A stretch of 64,000 nt of DNA from Enterocloster bolteae (GCF_002234575.2 NZ_CP022464.2:5270001-5334000); one strand, 5' to 3'; positions 49,979 through 57,320 are shown, numbered from the stretch's first letter. A program made the numbers and translations. Notes: a model not told the origin generated them from the sequence alone.

Positions 49979-50046
49979 ATCTTAGTATATATTCGCTACA
50001 TTGTCAATACCTTTTTGTTGACTTACGCTACCTTTTGTGTTACTCT
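49979..50046. promoter_or_regulatory. Divergent promoters of the lysis-lysogeny switch
   Basis: Leftward: TTGACA (50002-50007) and TAAGAT (49979-49984), spacing 17. Rightward: TTGACT (50018-50023) and TACTCT (50041-50046), spacing 17. The two -35 boxes are 10 bp apart. Repeated TTCGCTACA and TTACGCTACC motifs flank them and are likely operators for the XRE repressor at 50080. Confidence 0.72.
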
Positions 50047-50079
50047 AATACTATCAGTCCGTGAGAGGGGGTGAAATGT

Positions 50080-50466
50080 TTGAATGAACGACTCAGAGAG
50101 TTAAGAAAAAAATGCGGATTAAGCCAAGAAGAATTTGGGAAAAAGCTCGGTGTCACCAAAACAGCTGTAAGTAAAATGGAATTAGGTACATATCAAATAA
50201 CAGATACAATGTTGAAACTTATATGTTCAGAATTTAATGTGAATGAAAAATGGCTTCGCTCTGGCGAGGGAGGCGAAGGCGATATGTTTATTAAACCACA
50301 AAAAAACGACCTTATTGCCAGGGCCGCTCAATTATTGGGTGAGAAGGACCCAGTATTTGAAGCGTTTGTCGCCACATACAGTAAACTGAGTCCTTCCAAT
50401 CGTAAAGTTTTATTGGAGTTTGGATTAGAGTTTTTAAATAATCTTGATATACCGGACGATAATTAA
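50080..50466 (+). CDS. CI-like XRE repressor
   Basis: A 128-residue protein with an N-terminal HTH (LRKKCGLSQEEFGKKLGVTK, then AVSKMELGTYQITD) and a helical C-terminus for dimerisation; no peptidase domain. TTG 50080 is chosen because GAGAGGGGG then has a normal 9-nt spacing; GTG 50071 would abut it. Transcribed rightward from the switch region. The likely maintenance repressor. Confidence 0.78.
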   Translation: MNERLRELRKKCGLSQEEFGKKLGVTKTAVSKMELGTYQITDTMLKLICSEFNVNEKWLRSGEGGEGDMFIKPQKNDLIARAAQLLGEKDPVFEAFVATYSKLSPSNRKVLLEFGLEFLNNLDIPDDN

Positions 50467-50591
50467 GTTTCTTCATTCTTACTTTTATCAGGGTATGAAT
50501 CAGCGAATGAATATACTGCAATTACATAATCAATATCTTCACTCTTTTCAATTAGATCAAAAATTAACTGTTTGTAATCATCAATTATCAT
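50463..50591 (-). CDS. 42-residue acidic protein
   Basis: MIIDDYKQLIFDLIEKSEDI start with AAAGGGTGG upstream of ATG 50591; ends SYPDKSKNEET. Overlaps the end of the repressor gene by 4 nt, convergent. Not recognised. Confidence 0.5.
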   Translation of the reverse strand: MIIDDYKQLIFDLIEKSEDIDYVIAVYSFADSYPDKSKNEET

Positions 50592-50711
50592 AATATGTAC
50601 CACCCTTTCCCTGTAGCCGTTATAACGACTATTTTACTATTTGAACGTGATGGCTGTTGAAAATCCTCGAAATATGTAGTTTTGTCCACTATTGTGGACA
50701 AGGTCCAGGAT

Positions 50712-50924
50712 TCAGCGCTTTACATTCACTGTGAACAGTTTCGCAGGCGGCACGCCTAATGCCAGGGAAAGGAGGCACATGGTATGCAAAGTGGGGTCCC
50801 GCTGACCATTTTCGATGAAGCTTATCTCGGATTTGCTGATTCCTGATTTTTCAGAGAGTTCCCGAAGGGTTATCTTTTTTTCCTCCCTGAACTCTTTGAT
50901 ATGAAAGATTATTTCAACGTCCAT
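50712..50924 (-). CDS. Small XRE-family regulator (Cro- or antirepressor-like)
   Basis: A 70-residue HTH protein (IKEFREEKKITLRELSEKSG, then ISKSEISFIENGQRDPTLHT). It reads leftward, toward the repressor gene, from a promoter that contains two SOS-like boxes. It could be the SOS-controlled trigger of induction, or a second repressor acting on its own promoter. Confidence 0.8.
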   Translation of the reverse strand: MDVEIIFHIKEFREEKKITLRELSEKSGISKSEISFIENGQRDPTLHTMCLLSLALGVPPAKLFTVNVKR

Positions 50925-50935
50925 TTCATCACCTC

Positions 50936-50950
50936 GCAGATAGTATCTGC
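50936..50950 (-). promoter_or_regulatory. Palindrome in the leader of the small XRE gene
   Basis: GCAGATAGTATCTGC is a perfect 7+1+7 palindrome directly upstream of the ribosome binding site. May be an operator for autoregulation or an mRNA hairpin affecting translation. Confidence 0.55.
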
Positions 50951-50971
50951 TTAAAGTGATGAAATAATTCG

Positions 50972-51019
50972 GAACTTACGTTCGTTTTTCATTATATCAG
51001 AACATTTGTTCCTTTTCAA
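50972..51019 (-). promoter_or_regulatory. SOS-like promoter of the small XRE gene
   Basis: On the minus strand TTGAAA (51014-51019) and TATAAT (50991-50996) have a 17-bp spacer. GAACATTTGTTC (51000-51011) lies in the spacer and GAACTTACGTTC (50972-50983) just after the -10 box. Both fit the Firmicute LexA/DinR box GAAC-N4-GTTC. Confidence 0.72.
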
Positions 51020-51081
51020 TATGTAGAATTAAATAGCCATTGGCTTTTTAATAATATTTTATTCATAGGAGGAAGAGTTAT

Positions 51082-51744
51082 ATGAGAAAGACAAAGTTAA
51101 TCATGGTGGCCGCACTGTCATCCGTGGCAATTACTGCTTGCGGAGGAAGTGCTACTCCATCCGAAACAACGGCTGCTGTTACAGCAACTGAAACAACAGC
51201 GGCTGCAGAAACAACCGCTGCTGCCGAGGGAGAAGCTGCACCTGAAACCGAGGCCACTAAAGAGGAGGAACCAGTTGAAGATGAAAGCATTCCGACAGAA
51301 TATAAGTCAGCGCTTAAAAAAGCCGGTTCTTATAGTGATATGATGCATATGTCTAAGATTGGTATTTTTAAACAGCTTACCTCTGAGTATGGCGATAAAT
51401 TTTCCGAGGAGGCCGCCCAGTATGCCGTTGATAATATGACGGCTGATTGGAATGACAATGCTTTGAAAAAAGCTCAGGACTATAGCGAAACAATGCACAT
51501 GTCCAAACAGGGAGTATACGATCAGCTTACGTCTGAATATGGTGAGCAGTTCACTCCTGAAGAAGCACAGTATGCCATTGACAATGTCACCGCTGATTGG
51601 AAAGCAAATGCGCTGGCAAAGGCAAAAGATTATCAGGATACTATGAGTATGTCCCCAGAAGCAATCAGGGACCAGCTTTCTTCTGAATTTGGTGAGAAGT
51701 TCACACAGGAAGAGGCAGCTTATGCTATCGAGAACCTTGATTAA
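51082..51744 (+). CDS. Ltp-family superinfection-exclusion lipoprotein
   Basis: A 220-residue lipoprotein. The lipobox ITACGG puts the lipidated Cys at residue 20. A Thr/Ala/Glu-rich linker follows to about residue 70. Then come three repeats of the Ltp HTH-like domain of about 48 residues, each with an ALKKA/ALAKA start and a QLxSE(Y/F)G centre. The streptococcal prophage TP-J34 protein Ltp uses such repeats at the cell surface to block DNA entry of related phages. Rightward, between regulator and integrase genes, so likely expressed in the lysogen. Confidence 0.85.
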   Translation: MRKTKLIMVAALSSVAITACGGSATPSETTAAVTATETTAAAETTAAAEGEAAPETEATKEEEPVEDESIPTEYKSALKKAGSYSDMMHMSKIGIFKQLTSEYGDKFSEEAAQYAVDNMTADWNDNALKKAQDYSETMHMSKQGVYDQLTSEYGEQFTPEEAQYAIDNVTADWKANALAKAKDYQDTMSMSPEAIRDQLSSEFGEKFTQEEAAYAIENLD

Positions 51745-51778
51745 ACAGCCTTAACGGCAACATGTAAGCAACAACAAA

Positions 51779-51815
51779 AGCCGTGCAGTGCCTCAGCACA
51801 GAACGGCTTTCACGT
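51779..51815 (+). terminator. Terminator after the Ltp-like gene
   Basis: AAAGCCGT pairs with ACGGCTTT across an inner GTGC/GCAC stem. It separates the lipoprotein gene from the integrase gene. Confidence 0.65.
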
Positions 51816-51948
51816 AGATTCTCTCTTGCCGGACGCTCCGGAAGATATAATCTGTCTCGCAAACTAATTATATCATTTCTGGTACGTCCTTGGCAAGGGG
51901 CGTATTTTTGTACCTTTTATTTCATACCATATTTAAGGAGATGATATT

Positions 51949-53526
51949 ATGTTGGACCCGAATGGGATTTATTTTGCTTATCTTAGAAAGTCGCGTGAGG
52001 ATCGTGAGGCTGAGCTCCACGGTTATGGCGAAACACTAAAGAGACACCAACGAATGCTGGAGGATCTGGCTAAATACCACAAAATAAAAATTGCTAAATT
52101 TTATTCCGAAGTTGTATCTGGTGAAACAATCGCATCCAGACCACAAATGCTGGCTATGCTGGATGATATTGAATCATTGTCCCCAGACGGAGTCCTGGTA
52201 GTTGAGATAGAGCGCCTTGCTCGAGGAGATACAAGAGACCAAGGACTTGTTTTAGAGACTTTTAAGTACTCAGGAACAAGAATTATAACCCCCATGAAAA
52301 TTTATGACCCCACGGACGAGCGCGACGAGGAATATGCCGAGTTTGGTTTATTCATGAGCCGCAGAGAATATAAAACCATTAATCGAAGATTGAGAGATGG
52401 CAAGATTGCCTCCTTCAACGAGGGAAAATGGACTGGAAATAAAGCCCCTTTTGGATATGAAAGGGTAAAGCTTGCTGGCGAGAAAGGGTTTACCCTTAAA
52501 ATCGTACCAGAGGATGCTGATGTGGTGCGGTTGATATTCCAGTTGTTCATTTATGGCTCTAATGCGTCAAACAACATCCCCGTGGGCACATCTAAGATAT
52601 GTCGGATTTTAGATAACCTCCATATCAGCCCGCCTATCGGTGAGACTTGGCAGCCATGTACGATACGACAAATATTGTCGAATCCTACCTATATCGGTAA
52701 AGTTCACATGGGGCGCAGGAGTACCCAAAAGAAAACTTTAAATGGTGTAGTCAAGATTTCCCGTCCAATAAATAAGAATGCAAAAATAGCCGATGGGTTG
52801 CATCCTGCGATAATTGATGATGCACTTTTTCTTAAAGCGCAGGAGAAGAGAAAAGCAAACTACCAAAAACCTTTCTTTGAGGGTATCAAAAATCCATTGG
52901 CCGGCTTGATATACTGTTCTGTATGCGGCAAATCCATGTATCGCCGCCCAGCCGGAAAACGTTGCAAAGAAGATATGATTCAATGCACTACGCATGGATG
53001 TCCTACTTCCGCATCCTATTATCATTACATTGAAGAAAAACTATTGGTATCGCTTAATAAATGGTTGGAGGATTATAGAATACAGGTAAAAGATATTTCC
53101 CCTGAAAATTATGCACAGCAGCTTAATTTGCTTCAGTCACAACTAAATGCTGCGCAGAACGAGTCTGAAACCTCTAAAAAACAGCTCTCAAAAGCCATGG
53201 ACTTGTTAGAGAAAGATATATACTCTGTGGAAATGTTTCAGCAGCGTGCATCGGAACTGAATGAGAAGATAGCTCTGTCCAGTAGAAGTATTTCTGATTT
53301 GTCAGTCAAAATAGATTCTATTCGCACAAAAGCAGTGCAAAAAGAAGAAGTCATTGCCCGCTGGGAGAGAATTCTCTCTTTGTATCCGCAAGTAGATGAC
53401 CCCGCGGTGAAAAATGCGCTAATGAAGGAGCTCCTAACACGTATTGAATACTCAAAGCCTCATAAAGGAAACCGTCAGAACGGCGGTATGGACCAGTTTA
53501 CGCTTAAATTGTTTCCACGTCTTTAA
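51949..53526 (+). CDS. int: Large serine recombinase (prophage integrase)
   Basis: A 525-residue integrase. The catalytic Ser is Ser15 in YLRKSRED. The resolvase domain continues to EIERLARGDTRD. A recombinase domain follows (GKWTGNKAPFGYERV), then a zinc ribbon (YCSVCGKSMYRR, later QCTTHGCPT) and a coiled coil of about 90 residues (QLNLLQSQLNAAQNESETSK) typical of large serine integrases. The stop is only 10 bp from the attachment arm. It should integrate the phage at cotJC and, with a directionality factor not identified here, excise it. GGAGATGATATT lies before ATG 51949. Confidence 0.95.
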   Translation: MLDPNGIYFAYLRKSREDREAELHGYGETLKRHQRMLEDLAKYHKIKIAKFYSEVVSGETIASRPQMLAMLDDIESLSPDGVLVVEIERLARGDTRDQGLVLETFKYSGTRIITPMKIYDPTDERDEEYAEFGLFMSRREYKTINRRLRDGKIASFNEGKWTGNKAPFGYERVKLAGEKGFTLKIVPEDADVVRLIFQLFIYGSNASNNIPVGTSKICRILDNLHISPPIGETWQPCTIRQILSNPTYIGKVHMGRRSTQKKTLNGVVKISRPINKNAKIADGLHPAIIDDALFLKAQEKRKANYQKPFFEGIKNPLAGLIYCSVCGKSMYRRPAGKRCKEDMIQCTTHGCPTSASYYHYIEEKLLVSLNKWLEDYRIQVKDISPENYAQQLNLLQSQLNAAQNESETSKKQLSKAMDLLEKDIYSVEMFQQRASELNEKIALSSRSISDLSVKIDSIRTKAVQKEEVIARWERILSLYPQVDDPAVKNALMKELLTRIEYSKPHKGNRQNGGMDQFTLKLFPRL

Positions 53527-53536
53527 TTTTTCCCTT

Positions 53537-53562
53537 TACGTATAGAGATTGTGTACACATTC
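53537..53562. other. Right prophage junction (hybrid attachment site)
   Basis: The 18-bp arm TACGTATAGAGATTGTGT (53537-53554) is the exact reverse complement of the left arm. The core TTC is at 53560-53562. Joining both arms across the core gives a 48-bp attP with 18-bp inverted arms and a 12-bp centre. Confidence 0.87.
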
Positions 53563-53754
53563 CTCCGTACCGATATCGGTCAAGGTTCCCTTACACTCTT
53601 TATATGGCATGGCGTAGCGCTGGGAAAGATAACGCATGGAGGCGCCCATTTCGCCGTCCGGCCCACCATACTGACTCATTATAAACTGAGCCATCTGGGC
53701 ATTGGGCTCTTTGATATTAACTGGAAATTCCAATCTCTTCTCATAAATCCACAT
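53560..53754 (-). pseudogene. cotJC: cotJC, 5' part
   Basis: Host codons 1-65, MWIYEKRLEF to LTDIGTEE. The start overlaps the cotJB stop and has GGAGGG upstream. In the lysogen the frame runs 7 codons into the phage (CVHNLYT) and stops at 53536, giving a 72-residue fragment without the rest of the Mn-catalase metal site. It carries the first metal-ligand region and ends at the Glu pair of GTEELAH. Joined to 4427-4867 the gene is whole. Confidence 0.92.
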
Positions 53755-54035
53755 TAATAGCACCCTCCTTCCCATGGCCACGGATCGTTAATCCAGGACC
53801 AGTATGCAGCATCTGTATTAGCGGAAGCTGTCAAAGGTCCAAACTGCGCCTCAAAGGCTGCGGCGGCGTTTCTGTATGCGTTTGCCATCTGATTATAGTA
53901 ATCAATGGCGGCTGCGTCACATGGATGGGTGTCAAGGTAGAGGTTGGCATCAACCACTGCAAAGCCGGCCTGGTCCACTTCACGAAGCATGGCCTCACGG
54001 GAGGCATTAAAGTCGGGATTCATCATCTTCCGCAC
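53754..54035 (-). CDS. cotJB: Spore coat protein CotJB
   Basis: A 93-residue protein with the CotJB pattern LREVDQAGFAVVDANLYLDT, then HPCDAAAIDYYNQMANAYRN. In Bacillus it is laid into the inner coat with CotJC during sporulation in the mother cell. It overlaps cotJA by 13 nt and cotJC by 1 nt, a tightly coupled operon. Confidence 0.92.
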   Translation of the reverse strand: MRKMMNPDFNASREAMLREVDQAGFAVVDANLYLDTHPCDAAAIDYYNQMANAYRNAAAAFEAQFGPLTASANTDAAYWSWINDPWPWEGGCY

Positions 54036-54394
54036 CTCCCGTAATTAAACTGTAAATCCAGGTCAGGGAAAATAGTCCCCTGGACAAGGCCTCTTTCAGG
54101 GGCATAGGTGGTCTGCCACTGCTGCCACGGTACATAAGCCATGGCCACCGGAAACTGCTGTTCCAGCACGCCTCCCTCTGTGGAGGGACACGACATATTG
54201 GCTGGCTGAGTGACTGGGGCTGCAGGTGTAGGATAGGAAAGCGCAGGATTGCTTCCCCATGAGTCCCATGGGAATGCGTTCATGTCCGGATAATCCGGAC
54301 TTGTATAAGAACCGCATCCATTTCCAAACGATGTACCGCAAGACATGCGGCCGCGGCCGCAGCACTGGGTACTTACATCTGTATAAGAATCCAT
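54023..54394 (-). CDS. cotJA: Spore coat-associated protein CotJA
   Basis: A 123-residue protein. The C-terminal half (FPVAMAYVPWQQWQTTYAPE, RGLVQGTIFPDLDLQF) is the conserved CotJA core; the first half is a Pro/Ser/Gly/Cys-rich extension that is longer than in Bacillus (about 80 residues in total there). GGAAGGAG lies before ATG 54394. First gene of the cotJ operon. Confidence 0.9.
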   Translation of the reverse strand: MDSYTDVSTQCCGRGRMSCGTSFGNGCGSYTSPDYPDMNAFPWDSWGSNPALSYPTPAAPVTQPANMSCPSTEGGVLEQQFPVAMAYVPWQQWQTTYAPERGLVQGTIFPDLDLQFNYGRCGR

Positions 54395-54424
54395 AGGTTG
54401 GATACTCCTTCCAATTATCTTTTT

Positions 54425-54525
54425 CTACTATAGTTTATGAGAAGAAAAACAACGGGTGACAATAAAATACATTGAGACAATCACTCACACTTTGTCTGGG
54501 CGTCCCATATGATATAGTACAAACC
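54425..54525. promoter_or_regulatory. Divergent mother-cell-type promoters between cotJA and the Cys-rich gene
   Basis: Leftward: CATAAACTA, with AC 16 nt upstream (TCACCC). Rightward: CATATGATA, with AC-containing ACACAC 15-17 nt upstream. Both fit the sigma-K pattern AC-N16/17-CATA-N3-TA, and sigma-E is similar. Sigma-A boxes are not seen. Assignment is by eye. Confidence 0.5.
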
Positions 54526-54548
54526 AACAAAAAAGGAGAGTACAATAT

Positions 54549-54959
54549 ATGTGTTGCTTTAGACTTTGTAGATGTGGATGGAATCGTTGTAATTGTGGAT
54601 GTGGCTGTGGCTGTAACAACAGTGGTTGTGGATGCGGCAGCAACAGTGGCTGCTCTTGCGGCGGCAGTAACAGCGGATGCGGCTGCAGCAATGACAGTGG
54701 CTGTGGCTGTGGATGCGGCAGTAACAGCGGATGCGGCTGTGGTTGCTCTTGCGGTGGAGGAAACAACAGCGGTTGCGGCGGCCATGATATCTGTGCAGGC
54801 GCCAGACGCCAGGCATACAGGGAAGGCTTCCGCAATGGCTATTGGGAAGGCTTCAACGATGCAACCTGGGGCAATCCAGGCTGCGGCGGCCCCACCCCCC
54901 GCACGGCCGGAGGACCTGGTCCAGCTATCGCCGAAAACAGCTGCGGCTGTAACAACTAA
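54549..54959 (+). CDS. Cys/Gly-rich protein, probable spore-surface protein
   Basis: A 136-residue protein. Residues 1-80 are built of repeats of the type CGCGSNSGCGCG, with more than 30 Cys. A polar stretch follows (GARRQAYREGFRNGYWEGFN), and the end is Pro/Gly-rich with a final SCGCNN. AAAGGAG lies before ATG 54549. It is divergent from cotJA with sigma-K-like sequences between. I infer a cross-linked coat or crust protein. Exact family not recognised. Confidence 0.75.
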   Translation: MCCFRLCRCGWNRCNCGCGCGCNNSGCGCGSNSGCSCGGSNSGCGCSNDSGCGCGCGSNSGCGCGCSCGGGNNSGCGGHDICAGARRQAYREGFRNGYWEGFNDATWGNPGCGGPTPRTAGGPGPAIAENSCGCNN

Positions 54960-54988
54960 TAGAAATTGGCAAACAACAGGTATACGGA

Positions 54989-55012
54989 ACAGGGCCTCCT
55001 ACGAGGCCCTGT
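54989..55012. repeat. Palindromic target duplication, left copy
   Basis: ACAGGGCCTC-CTAC-GAGGCCCTGT, the terminator hairpin of the Cys-rich gene, repeated exactly at 56616-56639 on the other side of the IS. Confidence 0.85.
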
Positions 55013-56487
55013 CAGACTGTAGACAAACTGGTTTTGGGCTTTGTATCCCAAAGCCAGTTTTCTTTTATTAACCAAATTGCGTTCAAAATAAAGTTTGTGA
55101 AATGGGCTTCTCCCCATTTCGCTTTCATCCTGGCCAGCTTTTTCAGATTCATGCAGGCAAATGTAAGCCCGACTTTCATTTCCATTCGGGCTTTTCCAAA
55201 CATCTGTGTATATCGAAAACCATGATTCTCCTTTGCACTTCCAAAGATTCGTTCTATGGTTTCTTTCCTTTGTGAATATAATTCTTTCATACCCAGGGTT
55301 TGGCGGATCTCCTCACACATCTCCATGTAAGGTTCCCATATGTGGCGCATAACCGTCTTTACATGATCTTTGCTTTGGGTACATTTTGCAAGATAGGCAC
55401 AGCTTGCACAGGCACTTCCACAGCTTTTGTACTCGCGATATCCCTCACGGTTGGTTGTTCGATAGGTCAGCACCTGATTGTTGGGACAGATATAGCAGTC
55501 GTAATACTCATCATAAACGTACTCGTATTTCTTGAAGAAACCCTCTTTTGTCAGGGGGCGTTTGTATGGTAGGAGCGGTTTGACTCCTTGATCGATCAAA
55601 AGTTTTGCTATACCGGGAGTTTTATATCCTGCATCGGCTATCAGGGTCTCTATTCCGATCCCTTTTATCTTGTCATATAAAGACTTGAAGGTTCTGCTGT
55701 CATGATTGTTCCCGGGATGAACGCTATAGCTGAGAATCCATCCATTCTTATCACATGCGGTCTGTACTGCATAAGCAAATACATGTTTATGTTCTCCTTT
55801 GCGAAACCATCCGCTTTCCGGATCAGAAGTGCTTGCTTTCACTGTCTTTTCTTCTTTGCCGCCGGCTCCACCGGATGGTGTATTGTTGTCATCCTCTTTT
55901 TCTTTCAGCGGACGTTTCCCGTGTGCTTCACGGTCTTCATTGATTTCCTGTTTCAGCAGATCTTCAAAAAATAATGCCTCATCATGAGCAATACGCTTCT
56001 GCATCTTTTTATTGTTTGCTCTGGCTTTTACATGGGTGGCATCCACAAAAACTTCATTAGGGTCTACCAGCTTAAATTTGTAGCATTCAGAAAGGATATG
56101 CGCGAATATCTGTTCAAACAGGTCGGTGTCTTTAAAGCGTCTCGTATAGTTCTTTCCAAAGGTTGAAAAATGTGGCACTTTATCCAGCATATCCAACCCG
56201 AGGAACCAGCGATAGGCGACATTTACCTCAATCTCTTTTACCGTCTGGCGCATGCTTTTAATGCCATAAAGATATTGGATGAAAGGAATCTTGATCAGCA
56301 TGACGGGGTCCATACTGGGGCGTCCGTTGTCCTGACTGTATTTATCTTCTACCAGTTCATAAATGAAGGACCAGTCGATTGCTTTGTCGATGATCCGCAG
56401 CAGATGGTCCTGTGGAACCATGTCATCCATGCAAAACAACTGAATCTGTTCTCTTTTTTTATCCGCATTCTGTGTCATCATAAGCAT
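55012..56487 (-). CDS. IS1182-family DDE transposase
   Basis: A protein of about 491 residues starting near MLMMTQNADKKREQ (56487), with GGCGGTGAG upstream. The N-terminal IS1182-type domain reads DRPSMDPVMLIKI-like (NGRPSMDPVMLIKIPFIQYL). Catalytic acids of the DDE fold fit VDATHVKARANN, IADAGYKT and ETIERIFGSAKENHG. A Cys cluster (CGSACASCAYLAKC) lies before the last. It appears intact. The stop TGA sits on the IS end. Confidence 0.92.
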   Translation of the reverse strand: MLMMTQNADKKREQIQLFCMDDMVPQDHLLRIIDKAIDWSFIYELVEDKYSQDNGRPSMDPVMLIKIPFIQYLYGIKSMRQTVKEIEVNVAYRWFLGLDMLDKVPHFSTFGKNYTRRFKDTDLFEQIFAHILSECYKFKLVDPNEVFVDATHVKARANNKKMQKRIAHDEALFFEDLLKQEINEDREAHGKRPLKEKEDDNNTPSGGAGGKEEKTVKASTSDPESGWFRKGEHKHVFAYAVQTACDKNGWILSYSVHPGNNHDSRTFKSLYDKIKGIGIETLIADAGYKTPGIAKLLIDQGVKPLLPYKRPLTKEGFFKKYEYVYDEYYDCYICPNNQVLTYRTTNREGYREYKSCGSACASCAYLAKCTQSKDHVKTVMRHIWEPYMEMCEEIRQTLGMKELYSQRKETIERIFGSAKENHGFRYTQMFGKARMEMKVGLTFACMNLKKLARMKAKWGEAHFTNFILNAIWLIKENWLWDTKPKTSLSTV

Positions 56488-56615
56488 CTCACCGCCTGTA
56501 TTTGATACATCTATTATACCAAAAAAGAGCCTCAAAGTCTTGTAAGTGCTGACTTTTCTGGCTCAATCGCGAAGAAATTCCGAGGCACTTGTCCTCGGAA
56601 TTTGTCTACAGTCTG
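55013..56615 (-). mobile_element. IS1182-family insertion sequence
   Basis: A 1603-bp element with matching ends (CAGACTGTAGACAAA as inverted repeat), one transposase gene and a 24-bp palindromic target duplication. Members of this family are known to choose hairpin targets. Because the target is palindromic, the exact end could shift by one or two bases. Confidence 0.9.
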
Positions 56616-56639
56616 ACAGGGCCTCCTACGAGGCCCTGT
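56616..56639. repeat. Palindromic target duplication, right copy
   Basis: Identical to 54989-55012 and followed by TTTTGC, so this copy keeps the T-run of the original terminator. Confidence 0.85.
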
Positions 56640-56718
56640 TTTGCATCTTCTCTGTTTTGCATCTGCTCTTTTTTACACACTCTTTCTTTCCTAATCACCT
56701 CTACATCACAGACGACCA

Positions 56719-56746
56719 TTGACAATCTTCCTTTTTCTGGTATATA
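56719..56746 (+). promoter_or_regulatory. Promoter of the thioesterase gene
   Basis: TTGACA at 56719-56724 and TATATA at 56741-56746, spacing 16 (or TATAGT with 18). Confidence 0.65.
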
Positions 56747-56799
56747 GTTAGCTTATATTCACTATCATTTCATACATAGAACCACAGGAGGTTTTCCAT

Positions 56800-57198
56800 A
56801 TGGATGCACAAAAACTGGAACAGATACAGAAGGTCTTTGCCAACGACCGTTTCGCTACGGATAACGGGGCTGTCATTGAGCAGGTGGATGAGGGATATGC
56901 AAAATGTTGGTTGGAAATACAACCACACCATCTTAATGCAGCCGGCACAGTCATGGGAGGGGCCATCTTTACCTTGGCTGACTTTGCCTTTGCGGTTGCT
57001 TCCAACTGGAACAAGCCCCTCCATGTCTCAACCACATCCCAGATCACCTACCTGGGTGTTGCCAGAGGCACACGCCTCATAGCGGAAGCCAGAAAGGTAA
57101 AGGAAGGACGGAGCACCTGCTACTATCTGGTGGAGGTGAAGGATGACCTGGGCAATGAGGTGGCCCACGTAACGGCCAGCGGTTTCTCCAAAGGATAG
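56800..57198 (+). CDS. PaaI-family hotdog thioesterase
   Basis: A 132-residue acyl-CoA thioesterase. The hotdog motif HHLNAAGTVMGGAIFTLADF contains the usual Asn, Gly-Gly and Asp residues, followed by TTSQITYLGVARG. PaaI enzymes release aromatic or other acids from CoA. Its nearness to two phenylacetate-CoA ligase genes may be functional: it could remove excess aryl-acetyl-CoA. Own promoter and AGGAGG site. Confidence 0.87.
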   Translation: MDAQKLEQIQKVFANDRFATDNGAVIEQVDEGYAKCWLEIQPHHLNAAGTVMGGAIFTLADFAFAVASNWNKPLHVSTTSQITYLGVARGTRLIAEARKVKEGRSTCYYLVEVKDDLGNEVAHVTASGFSKG

Positions 57199-57277
57199 AG
57201 GAATCAATCACCCGCATCCTGCGCCTTCTCTCCAAATATGCCAAGCCGTATTTCCGGGGTATCAGGCAGCAATCATG

Positions 57278-57320
57278 CAAAGGTGCCGAGAAATCATCTC
57301 AAATGATGGTTTCTCGGCAC
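57278..57320 (+). terminator. Terminator hairpin after the thioesterase gene
   Basis: GGTGCCGAGAAATCATC and GATGGTTTCTCGGCACC pair almost fully, followed by TTTATCTT. It separates the thioesterase gene from the convergent ACT-domain gene. Confidence 0.75.

Larger units (their letters stand above)
4865..53562. mobile_element. Complete temperate myovirus-like prophage in cotJC
   Basis: About 48.7 kb lies between two copies of the GAA core. It contains a large serine integrase, lysogeny control, replication, packaging, head, contractile-tail (sheath, tube, tape measure, baseplate) and lysis genes, so it looks complete. Most genes read leftward. The tail-sheath-like protein and the XkdQ/R/S/T-type baseplate set point to a contractile tail. 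No essential module is visibly broken, so it may be inducible. Confidence 0.93.

Noticed and set aside
4874..53554. 18-bp inverted sequences at both ends, as in a transposon or IS
   Set aside because: The 48.7-kb content is a complete phage with a large serine integrase at one end, and the arms combine into a palindromic attP. No target-site duplication typical of transposition is seen.
54485..54835. Pro/Gln/Leu- and His/Ser-rich frames antisense to the Cys-rich gene
   Set aside because: Consequence of the GGC/TGC-rich repeats on the plus strand; the plus-strand frame has the ribosome binding site.
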